29,041 bases of DNA from JAWOJB01 sp046484325 (GCA_046484325.1 JAWOJB010000066.1:1-29041); one strand, 5' to 3'; positions 7,916 through 16,084 are shown, counted from the stretch's first letter. Translations and numbers: made by a program. Notes: generated from the letters alone by a model not told the origin.

Positions 7916-8866
7916 CTACAGGCCGGGTAGGAGCCGCCAGCGGACCGAGGCCGTGTACTCCCGGTAGCCGGGGACTGCCACGCCCAGCGCCCGCTCCTCG
8001 GCGCCCGACTTGCCGAAGAGCAGCAGCACCAGGCCGGCCGTGACCGCCAGCGCCCACGGGCTGGACACGACGATCGCGGCTCCGGCGAAGGTGAGCACCA
8101 GGCCCCCGTAGATCGGATGGCGGGAGTACCGGTACGGTCCGTCCTCGACGAGCGTGGCACCCGGCAAGGGCTGGGGGAGGGCGGTCAGGTTGGCGCCGAG
8201 GACTCTGGCGGCCCACAGAGCGACGCCCACACCCGCCATCGCCGGAAGCACCCCCAGCCACGCCCATCCCGACCGGGGAGGCAGCGTTCCCGTCAGGGCG
8301 AGGGTGAGGCCGACGGCCACGATGACGGCGAACTGCGCGGTGACCCACCACACCGCCCGGCGCCCCAGCCCCGGCATCTCGTCCGGCCAGTCGCCATCGA
8401 AGCGGAAGACCGGCTGCCGGCGGGTCGACCGCAGCGCGTCGGCGGCGGTCGACCCGCGTCCCACCTGCGCCGAGGGCCAGATCTCCGCGAGGGGCTCGAG
8501 CACGAAACGCCGCTCGCCGGCCCGGGGATGCGGCACCTGGAGCGTGGGGAGATCGACCTCGCTCCCCTCCATGGTCACCACGTCGAGATCGAGGGTGCGG
8601 GGGCCCCAGCGCACCTCCCGGGTTCGCCCGTGATCGGCCTCGATCCGCTGGAGATGCCCGAGCAGGTCGAGGGGGGCGAGCCCGGTGTCGATCACGACCA
8701 CGGCATTGAGATATGCGCCCTGCTCGGGGCCGCCCACGGGCGCCGTCTCGTACACGGACGAAACCGCCTCGACGGTTCCCAGGGATCGGAGGGCGGCGAG
8801 GGCCGAGCGCAGGATCCCGAGCCGGTCGCCGATATTCGTCCCCAGCGCGACGGCGGTTCGGGTCAC
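7916..8866 (-). CDS. folK: FolK (HPPK) fused to an isoprenylcysteine-methyltransferase-like membrane domain
   Basis: 316 aa in one open frame. Residues 1 to about 155 are 6-hydroxymethyl-7,8-dihydropterin pyrophosphokinase (folate synthesis): GTNIGDR at 9-15, the HPPK signature RWGPRTLDLD at 86-95, and HPR at 113-115. After a short linker, residues of about 171-316 hold hydrophobic segments (about 171-193 and 200-222, then two more) and the ICMT/PEMT-type S-adenosylmethionine signature GPYRYSRHPIY at 243-253, with GAEERAL and PGYREY close to the end. The GTG at 8866 overlaps the folB stop (GTGA). An internal ATG at 8377 could give a separate methyltransferase of about 153 aa. The methyl acceptor is unknown. 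Confidence 0.9.
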   Translation of the reverse strand: MTRTAVALGTNIGDRLGILRSALAALRSLGTVEAVSSVYETAPVGGPEQGAYLNAVVVIDTGLAPLDLLGHLQRIEADHGRTREVRWGPRTLDLDVVTMEGSEVDLPTLQVPHPRAGERRFVLEPLAEIWPSAQVGRGSTAADALRSTRRQPVFRFDGDWPDEMPGLGRRAVWWVTAQFAVIVAVGLTLALTGTLPPRSGWAWLGVLPAMAGVGVALWAARVLGANLTALPQPLPGATLVEDGPYRYSRHPIYGGLVLTFAGAAIVVSSPWALAVTAGLVLLLFGKSGAEERALGVAVPGYREYTASVRWRLLPGL

Positions 8867-9222
8867 CGGCGGCGGGTCAGGGTGACGGACACCGACCCGA
8901 CCGGGACGGGGAACGGGGCCTTCGGCTTGGTGACGGTGACCTCCGTTTCGATCACCCGTGGATCCTCGAGCACCACATCCGCCACCCGGCCGGCAACCCG
9001 CTCGATGAGGTCCCACCGCTCGGATGCCACCCGATCGTGGACGCGGCGGGCAAGCGACCCATAGTCGACGGTGTCCTCCAGATCGTCGCCGGCGGCCGCC
9101 TGCGACAGATCGAGCCGGAGCTCGACGTCCACGACGAACGGCTGCCCGAGCTCGGTCTCATGGGGCAGCACCCCGTGATGGGCGAATACCTCGATACCGT
9201 GGATTCGGATCCGGTCGGTCAC
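8863..9222 (-). CDS. folB: Dihydroneopterin aldolase
   Basis: Converts 7,8-dihydroneopterin to 6-hydroxymethyl-dihydropterin and glycolaldehyde. 119 aa, the normal length. It opens with the family signature IHGIEVFAHHGVLPHE; the conserved glutamate (Glu22 in PHETE) follows. VDYGSL, the segment ERVAGRVADVVL and the conserved Lys of TVTKPKAP near residue 98 are also present. The GTG at 9222 overlaps the stop of the gene upstream (GTGA) and its own stop overlaps the folK start, so it is locked into the folate operon. Confidence 0.95.
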   Translation of the reverse strand: MTDRIRIHGIEVFAHHGVLPHETELGQPFVVDVELRLDLSQAAAGDDLEDTVDYGSLARRVHDRVASERWDLIERVAGRVADVVLEDPRVIETEVTVTKPKAPFPVPVGSVSVTLTRRR

Positions 9223-9704
9223 GATGACGGTGGCTGGGGCACCAATGAGCGCCCCTCGGGACCCAGCGGACGTCCGAGGATCTCCTGGATCACCGCCTGG
9301 GCGAGGATCGGGTCGGACAGCAGGCGCGAGGCGATGAGGTAACCCCCGAGCAGACCCGCCAGCACGTCGTCGATCGTCTCACGATGGACCAGGACCCGGC
9401 TCGCCGGATCGGTGAGCAGCTCGTCGAGCGTCTCGTACAGGGCGACGGCCTCGGCGCGAGACACCTCGGCGCCGACCGGGACCTGTCGGGTACCGAGCCC
9501 AGCCTCGCGATAGGCCTGCAGGTTCTGATTGCCGGGGAGCAGGGTGACGACGTGGGTGATACGCGCCTCCCGGACGAGCCAGTTGATCTCCTCTTCACGG
9601 CGGACCCGACGGTGCTGGAACCCGAAACCGCCGACCCGCTCGGCAACGGCCAAACGGTCGGCGATGACCCAGGTGAAACCCTTCGGCTTGAGACCGGTAA
9701 TCAT
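9219..9704 (-). CDS. Dual-specificity-phosphatase-like protein lacking the catalytic Cys and Arg, in the folate operon
   Basis: 161 aa, function unknown. The layout follows small dual-specificity phosphatases: an opening KPKGFTWVIADRLAVAERVGG like their WV-x-LA-x-S-x-RPG start, EINWLVREARITHVVTL (the strand before the general-acid loop), VPVGAE, and RVLVH ending at His107 exactly where the P-loop should begin. But the HC-x5-R loop reads H107 R108 E109 T110 I111 D112 D113 V114, so both Cys and Arg are replaced. The helix after it (AGLLGGYLIASRLL) and the tail VIQEILGRPLGPEG still match. It overlaps folP by ATGA and folB by GTGA, so it is co-translated with folate enzymes. A binding or scaffold role is possible. 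The fold assignment is by eye. Confidence 0.8.
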   Translation of the reverse strand: MITGLKPKGFTWVIADRLAVAERVGGFGFQHRRVRREEEINWLVREARITHVVTLLPGNQNLQAYREAGLGTRQVPVGAEVSRAEAVALYETLDELLTDPASRVLVHRETIDDVLAGLLGGYLIASRLLSDPILAQAVIQEILGRPLGPEGRSLVPQPPSS

Positions 9705-10573
9705 TCGGCGACGCCCTCGGGCCGCACGATAGCCTCGGCCACCGCTGCCGCCTCACGGGCCGAGCGGGAGTCGTGGACCCTCACAACCGACGCCCCCCGC
9801 TCCACGGCGAGTGCCACCGTGACAGCGGTGGATCCGTCTCGGAGCTCGGGGATCTCGACCCCGGTCAGGCGCCCGAGGAAGCTCTTGCGCGACGTCCCCA
9901 CGACCAGCGGGTGGCCGTGGACGGCGAGCCGGTCGAGGTCGCGGAGCAGCACGAGGTTGTGCCGCAGGCTCTTTCCGAACCCGATCCCCGGGTCCAGAGC
10001 GATCGAGGCAGCCGGCACACCGGCCGCCTGGGCGGCGGCGGCACGTGCCAGCAGCAAGGCCTCCACCTCGGTGACGACGTCTGCGTACCGGGGATCGTCC
10101 TGCATCGTGCGGGGCGAGCCCTGCATGTGCATGACCACCACCCCGGCCCCGGAGGCCGCGACCTCCTCTCGCATCGCAGGAGAGGCGAGACCGGTGACGT
10201 CGTTGACGATCTCGGCACCAGCCTCCATCGACCGTCGGGCCACCTCCGGCTTCGAGGTGTCCACCGACACGACTACTCCCCTGGCTGCCAGCGCTTCGAT
10301 CACCGGGATCACCCGGCGTAGCTCCTCGCCGGCGGCGACCTCGGCCGCGCCAGGGCGGGTCGACTCCCCGCCGACGTCGACGAGGTCCGCCCCTTCGGCA
10401 ACCAGCCGCCGCCCGTGGGCGACGGCGGCTTCGACATCGAGGAACCGGCCGCCGTCCGAGAAGGAGTCGGGGGTCACGTTGAGTATCCCCATCACCAGCA
10501 CCCGGCTCAGCGAGAGTTCGCGGGTGCGGGTGCGCCACACCGCCGGCCGCAGTCCGACCGGCGGCGGGCTCAC
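9701..10573 (-). CDS. folP: Dihydropteroate synthase
   Basis: Condenses 6-hydroxymethyl-dihydropterin pyrophosphate with p-aminobenzoate; the sulfonamide target. 290 aa, TIM barrel. All family motifs are present in order: MGILNVTPDSFSDGG (about 28-42), DVGGESTRPGA, VSVDTSKP, NDVTG, MHMQGSP, DPGIGFGK, GTSRKSFLG and RVHD. The start is GTG 10573, overlapping the folE stop (GTGA); about 25 residues precede the first barrel strand, slightly more than usual, and a later start cannot be excluded. Its stop overlaps the phosphatase-like gene (ATGA). Confidence 0.97.
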   Translation of the reverse strand: MSPPPVGLRPAVWRTRTRELSLSRVLVMGILNVTPDSFSDGGRFLDVEAAVAHGRRLVAEGADLVDVGGESTRPGAAEVAAGEELRRVIPVIEALAARGVVVSVDTSKPEVARRSMEAGAEIVNDVTGLASPAMREEVAASGAGVVVMHMQGSPRTMQDDPRYADVVTEVEALLLARAAAAQAAGVPAASIALDPGIGFGKSLRHNLVLLRDLDRLAVHGHPLVVGTSRKSFLGRLTGVEIPELRDGSTAVTVALAVERGASVVRVHDSRSAREAAAVAEAIVRPEGVAE

Positions 10574-11142
10574 GTCCGGTTCCCGTAGACCAGCGCGAAC
10601 GCCTCGGCCCGGGTGCGGGCATCATCGGAGATGCATCCTCTGACCGCCGAGGTCGTGGTGATAGACCCGGGCTTCTTCACGCCCCGCATCGACATGCACA
10701 TGTGCTCCGCCTCGATGACGACGAGCGCACCCTTGGCCTTGACCCGCTCCATGAGTGCATCGGCCACCTGGGCGGTCAGCCGTTCCTGCACCTGTGGCCG
10801 TCGGGCGAATCCCTCGACGAGTCGGGCGAGCTTCGAGAGCCCGGTGAGGTGACCGTCGGGGAGGTAGGCCACGTGGGCTTTGCCGTGGAAGGGAGCGAGA
10901 TGGTGCTCACACATCGAGTAGAAGGGGATGTCCTTCACCATCACGATCTCTTCGTACGACTCGGATCCGAAGAAGGCGTCGACCACCTCTGCCGGATCCC
11001 GCTGGAGACCCTCGAAGACCTCGGTGTAGAACCGGGCCACCCGCCACGGGGTGTCCCGCAGGCCTTCGCGCTCGGGGTCCTCGCCGATCGCCACGAGGAT
11101 GGCGCGAACGGCGTCGGCGATGGCTGCCTGGTCGACGGGCAT
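10570..11142 (-). CDS. folE: GTP cyclohydrolase I (FolE)
   Basis: Makes 7,8-dihydroneopterin triphosphate from GTP, the entry step to folate. 190 aa, the typical bacterial length. The signature PFYSMCEHHLAPFHGK carries the zinc Cys and His, and the second zinc Cys lies in RGCISDDARTRAEA near the end; KLARLVEGFARRPQVQERLT is the usual core. The start is ATG 11142, with GAGGAG 8 nt upstream and 18 nt after the ftsH stop, so it is the second gene of the ftsH–folK run. It is the zinc-dependent FolE1 type, not FolE2. Confidence 0.97.
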   Translation of the reverse strand: MPVDQAAIADAVRAILVAIGEDPEREGLRDTPWRVARFYTEVFEGLQRDPAEVVDAFFGSESYEEIVMVKDIPFYSMCEHHLAPFHGKAHVAYLPDGHLTGLSKLARLVEGFARRPQVQERLTAQVADALMERVKAKGALVVIEAEHMCMSMRGVKKPGSITTTSAVRGCISDDARTRAEAFALVYGNRT

Positions 11143-11160
11143 GGATGGGGCTCCTCGGGA

Positions 11161-13095
11161 TCAGCCGGGCCGGGAGGGCTCGGTGGAGTGGGCGGCGGCG
11201 ATCGCTCCATCGCGGGCCTGGCCGCCGTTGCTGTCGGCGGGCGGCCGCACCCGCAACGCCCCACTCGAGGAGTGCTCCCACTTGGGGACGTCATGGAACA
11301 ACTCGGCCACCTCCTCGGGGCCCACCGTCTCATGCTCCATGAGCGCCTCCACCATCCGCTCGAGGGCGTCGCGGTGGGCGTCGATCACCTGCCGGGCCTC
11401 CTCGTGGGCCGCGCTGATGAGCTTGCGGACCTCCTCGTCGATGTTGGCCGCCACCTCGTCGGAGTAGTCGGCCCGCCTCGTGTAGTCGCGCCCGAGGAAC
11501 ACCTCGCCCTCGGGCTTGCCGTACTGGAGGGGGCCGAGTCGGTCGCTCATGCCGTACTCCATCACCATGCGCCGGGCGATCGTCGTGGCCTTCTCGATGT
11601 CGTTGGCCGCGCCGGTGGTGGGATCGGCGTAGATGATCTCCTCGGCGGTCCGACCACCCAGCAGGACGGCCAGCTGGTCGACGAGCTCGGAGCGGCGAAC
11701 CAGGTACTTGTCACGGGCGGGCAAGGCGAGGGTGTGGCCGAGAGACCGGCCCCGGGCGACGATGGTCACCTTGTGGACGGGGTCGGCCATGGGCAGCGCC
11801 CACCCGACGAGGGCATGCCCGGTCTCGTGGTAGGCGATGAGCTTCTTCTCGTCCTCGCTCATCAGACGGGAGCGACGCTCCGGTCCGGAGATCACCCGGT
11901 CGATCGCCTCCTCCAGCTCCGACATGCCGATCCGGGCAATGCGACGGCGAGCCGCCAGCAGGGCCGCCTCGTTGATCAGGTTGGCCAGATCCGCACCCGT
12001 GAAACCGGGCGTGCGGCGGGCCAGCACCTCGAGGTCCACCTCGTCCTCGAGCGGCTTGCCCCGGGCGTGGACCTCGAGGATCCACTTCCGGCCATCGGCG
12101 TCGGGGGCGTCGATCACCACCTGCCGGTCGAACCGTCCCGGCCGGAGAAGGGCAGGGTCGAGGATGTCGGGCCGGTTGGTGGCCGCCATCACGATCACTC
12201 CGGTGTTCCCCTCGAAGCCGTCGAGCTCGACGAGCAGCTGGTTGAGCGTCTGCTCGCGCTCGTCGTGGCCGCCCCCGAGGCCGGCGCCACGGTGGCGGCC
12301 GACCGCGTCGATCTCGTCGATGAACACGATCGCCGGGGCGCTCTGCTTGGCCTGGTCGAACAAGTCGCGGACCCGGCTGGCACCCACGCCCACGAACATC
12401 TCGACGAAGTCGGACCCGGAGATGGAGAGGAACGGCACCCCCGCCTCGCCCGCCACCGCCCGGGCCAGCAGTGTCTTGCCGGTTCCGGGAGGCCCGAACA
12501 GCAGCACGCCCTTGGGGATCTTGGCCCCCAGCGCCCGGTACTTGTCGGGGTTCTTGAGGAAGTCCTTGATCTCCTCGAGCTCCTCGATCGCCTCTTCGAG
12601 CCCGGCCACGTCCTGGAAGGAGACCTTGGGCTGGTCCTTGCTGACCCCCTTGGCCTTCGCCTTCCCGAACTGCATCACCCGGTTCCCCGAGCCCTGCATC
12701 TGCATGAAGATGAAGACCATGAACCCGATGAGGAGGAGCCACGGCAGGATCCCGATGAGGATCTCGAAGAAGCCGGGCGGCTCCGAGTCGGTCTCGAGCG
12801 GCACCCCGGAGGCGATGATCTGCTGGGTGAGGTCGCCCTCGAATCCCTCGGGGTAGGTGGCGGTGAAGTGGAAGGCCGCCTCGGTCTCGGGCGGCTCGAC
12901 GTACGTACCCTGCACCCGATTGGAACGCTCGAACAGGGTGACCGACTCGATCTCACCTGCCTCGAGGGTCTCGATGAACTCGGTGAGGGTGATCTCCTGG
13001 GGCTGGGAGATCTGGTCGAACCAGCGCTGCACGACCACGGCCAGCACCACGAACATGAGTCCGTAGATGATGAGGGTTCGCAGGGTTCGATTCAC
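11161..13095 (-). CDS. ftsH: FtsH, membrane-bound ATP-dependent zinc protease
   Basis: Degrades membrane and short-lived cytosolic proteins. 644 aa from GTG 13095. TM1 is at about 8-23, an extracytoplasmic domain at 24-108, and TM2 at about 109-132. The AAA+ module has Walker A GPPGTGKT at 201-208, Walker B IVFIDEID at 256-263, and an Arg-finger region ending RPGRFDR at 318-324. The M41 protease has HETGH at 423-427 and the third-ligand segment TTGAANDIEKAT. The start is chosen because GAGGA lies 6 nt upstream and the protein opens VNRTLRTLIIYG; an in-frame start at 13149 would add 18 polar residues. It leads directly into folE, as in mycobacteria. Confidence 0.95.
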   Translation of the reverse strand: MNRTLRTLIIYGLMFVVLAVVVQRWFDQISQPQEITLTEFIETLEAGEIESVTLFERSNRVQGTYVEPPETEAAFHFTATYPEGFEGDLTQQIIASGVPLETDSEPPGFFEILIGILPWLLLIGFMVFIFMQMQGSGNRVMQFGKAKAKGVSKDQPKVSFQDVAGLEEAIEELEEIKDFLKNPDKYRALGAKIPKGVLLFGPPGTGKTLLARAVAGEAGVPFLSISGSDFVEMFVGVGASRVRDLFDQAKQSAPAIVFIDEIDAVGRHRGAGLGGGHDEREQTLNQLLVELDGFEGNTGVIVMAATNRPDILDPALLRPGRFDRQVVIDAPDADGRKWILEVHARGKPLEDEVDLEVLARRTPGFTGADLANLINEAALLAARRRIARIGMSELEEAIDRVISGPERRSRLMSEDEKKLIAYHETGHALVGWALPMADPVHKVTIVARGRSLGHTLALPARDKYLVRRSELVDQLAVLLGGRTAEEIIYADPTTGAANDIEKATTIARRMVMEYGMSDRLGPLQYGKPEGEVFLGRDYTRRADYSDEVAANIDEEVRKLISAAHEEARQVIDAHRDALERMVEALMEHETVGPEEVAELFHDVPKWEHSSSGALRVRPPADSNGGQARDGAIAAAHSTEPSRPG

Positions 13096-13167
13096 GGTCG
13101 TCCTCGTCTCGGCAGGCGAGCATCGCCGGCTTGAGGCCTGCGAGCCCATCGCTCCATCATGGTACGG

Positions 13168-13193
13168 GAGCGGTTCCGCTATGGGAACCGCTC
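13168..13193 (-). terminator. Hairpin just after hpt
   Basis: A perfect 10-bp inverted repeat (GAGCGGTTCC and its complement) around a 6-nt loop begins 7 nt after the hpt stop. No U-tract follows, common in high-GC actinobacteria. It probably ends or attenuates the sigR–hpt transcript before ftsH; a TAnnnT box (TACCAT, 13159-13164) just beyond it could restart transcription into ftsH. Confidence 0.6.
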
Positions 13194-13199
13194 GAGCCG

Positions 13200-13721
13200 C
13201 TACATCCCCTGGAGAACGCCCACATACGGGAGGTTGCGGTATTTCCCGGCGAAGTCGAGCCCGTACCCGATCACGAACTCCGGTCCGATCGTGAACCCCG
13301 GGTACCTGACCTCCAGCGGGACCCGCTGGATCCCCTCCTTCACGAGCAGCGCCGCCACTTCGAGTGAGGCGGGCCTCCGGACCCTGAGGCTCTTCATGAG
13401 GTAGTTGAGGGTCAGCCCCGAGTCGATGATGTCCTCGACGATGAGCACGTCACGATCGGCGATCTCCTGGTCGAGGTCCTTGAGGATCCGGACGACGCCG
13501 GACGTCTGGGTGGAGGCGCCGTACGACGACACCGCCATGAAGTCGAACTCGACCGGGATCGTGACGTGCCGGGCGAGGTCGGCCATCACGATGAAGGCTC
13601 CCTTGAGCACGCCGACCATCAACAGGTCCTTGCCCGCATAGTCGTGGCTGATCGCCTCGCCCATCTCGCCGAGCTTCGCGGCGATCTCGTCTGCGGTGAT
13701 CAGTTCCCGGACGTCGGCCAC
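13200..13721 (-). CDS. hpt: Hypoxanthine phosphoribosyltransferase
   Basis: Purine salvage: hypoxanthine or guanine plus PRPP gives IMP or GMP. 173 aa. The PRPP-binding loop VLIVEDIIDSGLTL is at 92-105, the flexible-loop region SSYGAST at 65-71, the Lys-containing base site LLVKEGI follows, and the tail GYGLDFAGKYRNLPYVG is the family ending. The GTG at 13721 lies inside the end of tilS (22-nt overlap) with a strong AGGAGG 7 nt upstream. tilS–hpt–ftsH is a widely conserved order. Confidence 0.96.
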   Translation of the reverse strand: MADVRELITADEIAAKLGEMGEAISHDYAGKDLLMVGVLKGAFIVMADLARHVTIPVEFDFMAVSSYGASTQTSGVVRILKDLDQEIADRDVLIVEDIIDSGLTLNYLMKSLRVRRPASLEVAALLVKEGIQRVPLEVRYPGFTIGPEFVIGYGLDFAGKYRNLPYVGVLQGM

Positions 13722-14707
13722 ACCCAGTCCTCCTCGATGTCGTCGGGCAAGCTAGCGCGTTGTCGGGTCGAGGTCCCATCGGACGCTCGCAACTCGAGCC
13801 AAGGCCCGGCCCGACGCGCGGTCAGCCCACCTGCGAGTTGGGTGGCGCGATCCTGGCCGGTGACGACTCGCCACACCCGGTCGAGCCCGGCGGATCCCGG
13901 TGGATAGGGAGGGGCCAGGAGTGTGGCCGCCGAGCGGATGGCCCGCCCGCCCAGAGCGGGGCCGGCCGCCATCAGGGCCCCCAGCGCCAGCCGGACACCA
14001 CCACCCGGCGCCGGCACCGGCCTGATCGCCCCGGCGAGGTCGTCGAGCGCCCGGGCGTCCCCGGCCGCATGCTCGGCGGTCCGGGCCAGGACGTCGCGGA
14101 GGTTTGGCTGGAACCCGGCCTCGAGCGCGGGAATCAGCGAACGGCGGATCCGGTTGCGCAAGGCGGTGTCGTCGGCGTTGGTGGGATCGTCGAACCACGG
14201 CAGGCCGGCGAGGGTGGCCAGCTCCCGCGTCTCGGTCCGCCACACGCCCAGCAGGGGGTGGACGATCGGTCCCCGCCGAGCGGGGATCCCGGCGAGCCCG
14301 TCGACACCCGACCCCCGGAGCAGGTTGGCCAGAACCGTCTCGGCCTGATCGTCCCGGGTGTGGCCGGTAAGCAGGGCTTCACCGGCCTGCAGGGCGGCCT
14401 CGAGGGCCCGGTGGCGTGACACGCGGCCGTGGGTCTCGCTCCTGGGGGCAGCGTCGAGGCGCAGCGAGTCGAAATCGAGGTCGAGAGAGCCCGCCACCGC
14501 CCCGGCCGCCTCCTCCAGCCGGTCCGAGGCAGGGAGCCGGTGATGGACGTGCACCGCCCGAACCGTCAGGCCGGCGGCCCTGGCCAGCCACGCACAGGCG
14601 GCCGAGTCGGCTCCCCCGGAGAGGGCGACGACGGCCGGTTGATCGGGGAACCTCGCCCGCTCCCCCAGCGATCGGGCCAGCTCCCTCAGGCGACGCGACG
14701 TACCCAC
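13700..14707 (-). CDS. tilS: tRNA(Ile)-lysidine synthetase
   Basis: Adds lysine to the wobble C of tRNA-Ile(CAU), which changes its specificity to AUA codons. 335 aa, the short actinobacterial form. The ATP-pyrophosphatase P-loop SGGADS is at 30-35, VHVHH follows, and HTRDDQAETVLANLLRGSG is the family signature; DDPTNAD and RNRIRR follow. The start is GTG 14707, with GAGGA 9 nt upstream, overlapping the end of the zincin gene by 22 nt; the in-frame extension to 14989 lies wholly inside that gene and is not family-like. The C-terminal region is shorter than in E. coli TilS. Confidence 0.93.
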   Translation of the reverse strand: MGTSRRLRELARSLGERARFPDQPAVVALSGGADSAACAWLARAAGLTVRAVHVHHRLPASDRLEEAAGAVAGSLDLDFDSLRLDAAPRSETHGRVSRHRALEAALQAGEALLTGHTRDDQAETVLANLLRGSGVDGLAGIPARRGPIVHPLLGVWRTETRELATLAGLPWFDDPTNADDTALRNRIRRSLIPALEAGFQPNLRDVLARTAEHAAGDARALDDLAGAIRPVPAPGGGVRLALGALMAAGPALGGRAIRSAATLLAPPYPPGSAGLDRVWRVVTGQDRATQLAGGLTARRAGPWLELRASDGTSTRQRASLPDDIEEDWVWPTSGN

Positions 14708-15735
14708 CGCGTGGGTTCCTCGATCTCCTCGAGGCTCGGCAAGGCGTCCGGGGACTCCCATGCGCGATCCAGCATCGACCACGAGGCGGCACCTTCGACG
14801 CCCGACACGAACCGCTCCCCCAGTTCGTACTGCCGGATCTTCAGCTCCATGCCGGTGAGGCGGAAGAGGGCCGCCGTCCGCGGGTTCGAGCGGCGGGCCT
14901 TCAGGATGCGGGACATCCTCGGCTGGGAGCGGAGGGTACGTGCGCCCAGCCGGTCCATCACCACGTGGCCGTGCCCTTCGAGCAGGCACATGAGCGCCTG
15001 CACCCGGTCGAGGGTCGCCCGTTGGGCGCCCGATGCGAACAAGCCGAGGAGCCCCGACTCGTCGACGACGGGTCGCCCGCTCCGCCGCCGGCGAAGGACC
15101 TCCTCCACGACCTGCTGGATCCTGGTCGGATCGGGTTCCAGCGCCGTGACCATCTCCTCGACGAGGGAGAGGAAGTACTCGCGCATCCAGGGGACACCCA
15201 CGAACTGCGCCCGATGGGCGGCCTCGTGGAGAGCCACCCAGAAGCGGAACTCGGAGGGCCGGAACTGATGGGACCGCTCCATCTGGAGGACGTTCGCCCC
15301 GACGAACGCCACGGCATCACCGGTCTCTCCGGTGGGCAGCACCAGCTCGTACTGGCCCAACACCCGTTTCGAGAGGAACCCGAGCAGAGCACCGGTCTCC
15401 GCACCCATGACGGCGCGGGCCGAGGCGAGACCCCACCGGTGCCCTCCGGCCCGCTCCAGTCGCTCGGCCAGCTTCCGCTCGGCGGGGGCGAGGATCGCCC
15501 CGAACGATGCCAGATTGCGATCGACCCATTCCCGTCGCGAGACGACCACGACCTCCGGTGCACCGGGGAGGCCGAGCCCGGTCTCGGCTGCGACTTGCTC
15601 CGAGGCGCGGGCCACGGCGTCGGGGAAGGTGGTGGCGAGATCCTCCAGGTGATAGGAGGAGATGAGCGGATAGGTGCCTGCCACCGCCCCGGCGAGCCGA
15701 CCGGCCACCGGCCACGGGACTGCAGGCGAGCTCAC
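14686..15735 (-). CDS. Zincin-type metalloprotease-like protein of the F420-associated DUF2342 family
   Basis: 349 aa, Rv3626c-like. The zinc motif HEAAH is at 170-174 within ALHEAAHRAQF, and a later EGHGHVVMD may add a ligand. No signal peptide or membrane segment is seen, so it is probably cytoplasmic. The family is linked to coenzyme F420 only by species distribution; no substrate is known to me. The GTG at 15735 overlaps the stop of the small membrane-protein gene (GTGA), and the gene runs into tilS. The neighbourhood zincin–tilS–hpt is shared with mycobacteria. Confidence 0.88.
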   Translation of the reverse strand: MSSPAVPWPVAGRLAGAVAGTYPLISSYHLEDLATTFPDAVARASEQVAAETGLGLPGAPEVVVVSRREWVDRNLASFGAILAPAERKLAERLERAGGHRWGLASARAVMGAETGALLGFLSKRVLGQYELVLPTGETGDAVAFVGANVLQMERSHQFRPSEFRFWVALHEAAHRAQFVGVPWMREYFLSLVEEMVTALEPDPTRIQQVVEEVLRRRRSGRPVVDESGLLGLFASGAQRATLDRVQALMCLLEGHGHVVMDRLGARTLRSQPRMSRILKARRSNPRTAALFRLTGMELKIRQYELGERFVSGVEGAASWSMLDRAWESPDALPSLEEIEEPTRWVRRVA

Positions 15736-16040
15736 TGCACGACGCGGTAGCGGGTCCGGACCACCCTCACGTAGTACATGACGGCCGTCGCCACCACCAC
15801 TGCGACGGCGAGCACGACCGTGGCGGGAACGAGGAACCGGATGGTCCAGGGCTGTGCTATCTCGACCACCGGAGGCGGCGGCACCGGCACGGCCGGGTCG
15901 ACCGCCGGGACCTCCTCCACGACGCTGATGGGCGTGACTCCCTCGTCGTCGTCGCCCTCCTCCTGGCCGAGCGCAGGCAGGGCAAGGAGAGCCACGAAGA
16001 CCAGCGCCAGAGAGGGAAGCAAGGTTCGGAGGGCTCGCAT
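15732..16040 (-). CDS. Small single-pass membrane protein with signal peptide, function unknown
   Basis: 102 aa. A signal peptide with two Arg, a hydrophobic core (LLPSLALVFVALLALPALG) and a likely cut after ALG near residue 23; then an acidic stretch (EEGDDDEG), a Pro- and Val-rich linker with PVPPPP, one membrane helix at about 66-90, and a short basic tail (RVVRTRYRV). This is a type I membrane topology. I recognise no family. It sits between rsrA (44 nt upstream) and the zincin gene (GTGA overlap). The ATG at 16040 is preferred because it opens the signal peptide; the upstream extension reaches into rsrA. Confidence 0.75.
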   Translation of the reverse strand: MRALRTLLPSLALVFVALLALPALGQEEGDDDEGVTPISVVEEVPAVDPAVPVPPPPVVEIAQPWTIRFLVPATVVLAVAVVVATAVMYYVRVVRTRYRVVQ

Positions 16041-16084
16041 CGCCAACCAGCGTACCGGGGCCGGGCCGAGGACGTCGAAATCCT

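Noticed and set aside
10702..13134. 810-codon plus-strand frame opposite folE and ftsH
   Set aside because: Antisense shadow with His/Leu/Gly/Val repeats produced by codon-position bias; the minus-strand genes have complete motifs.
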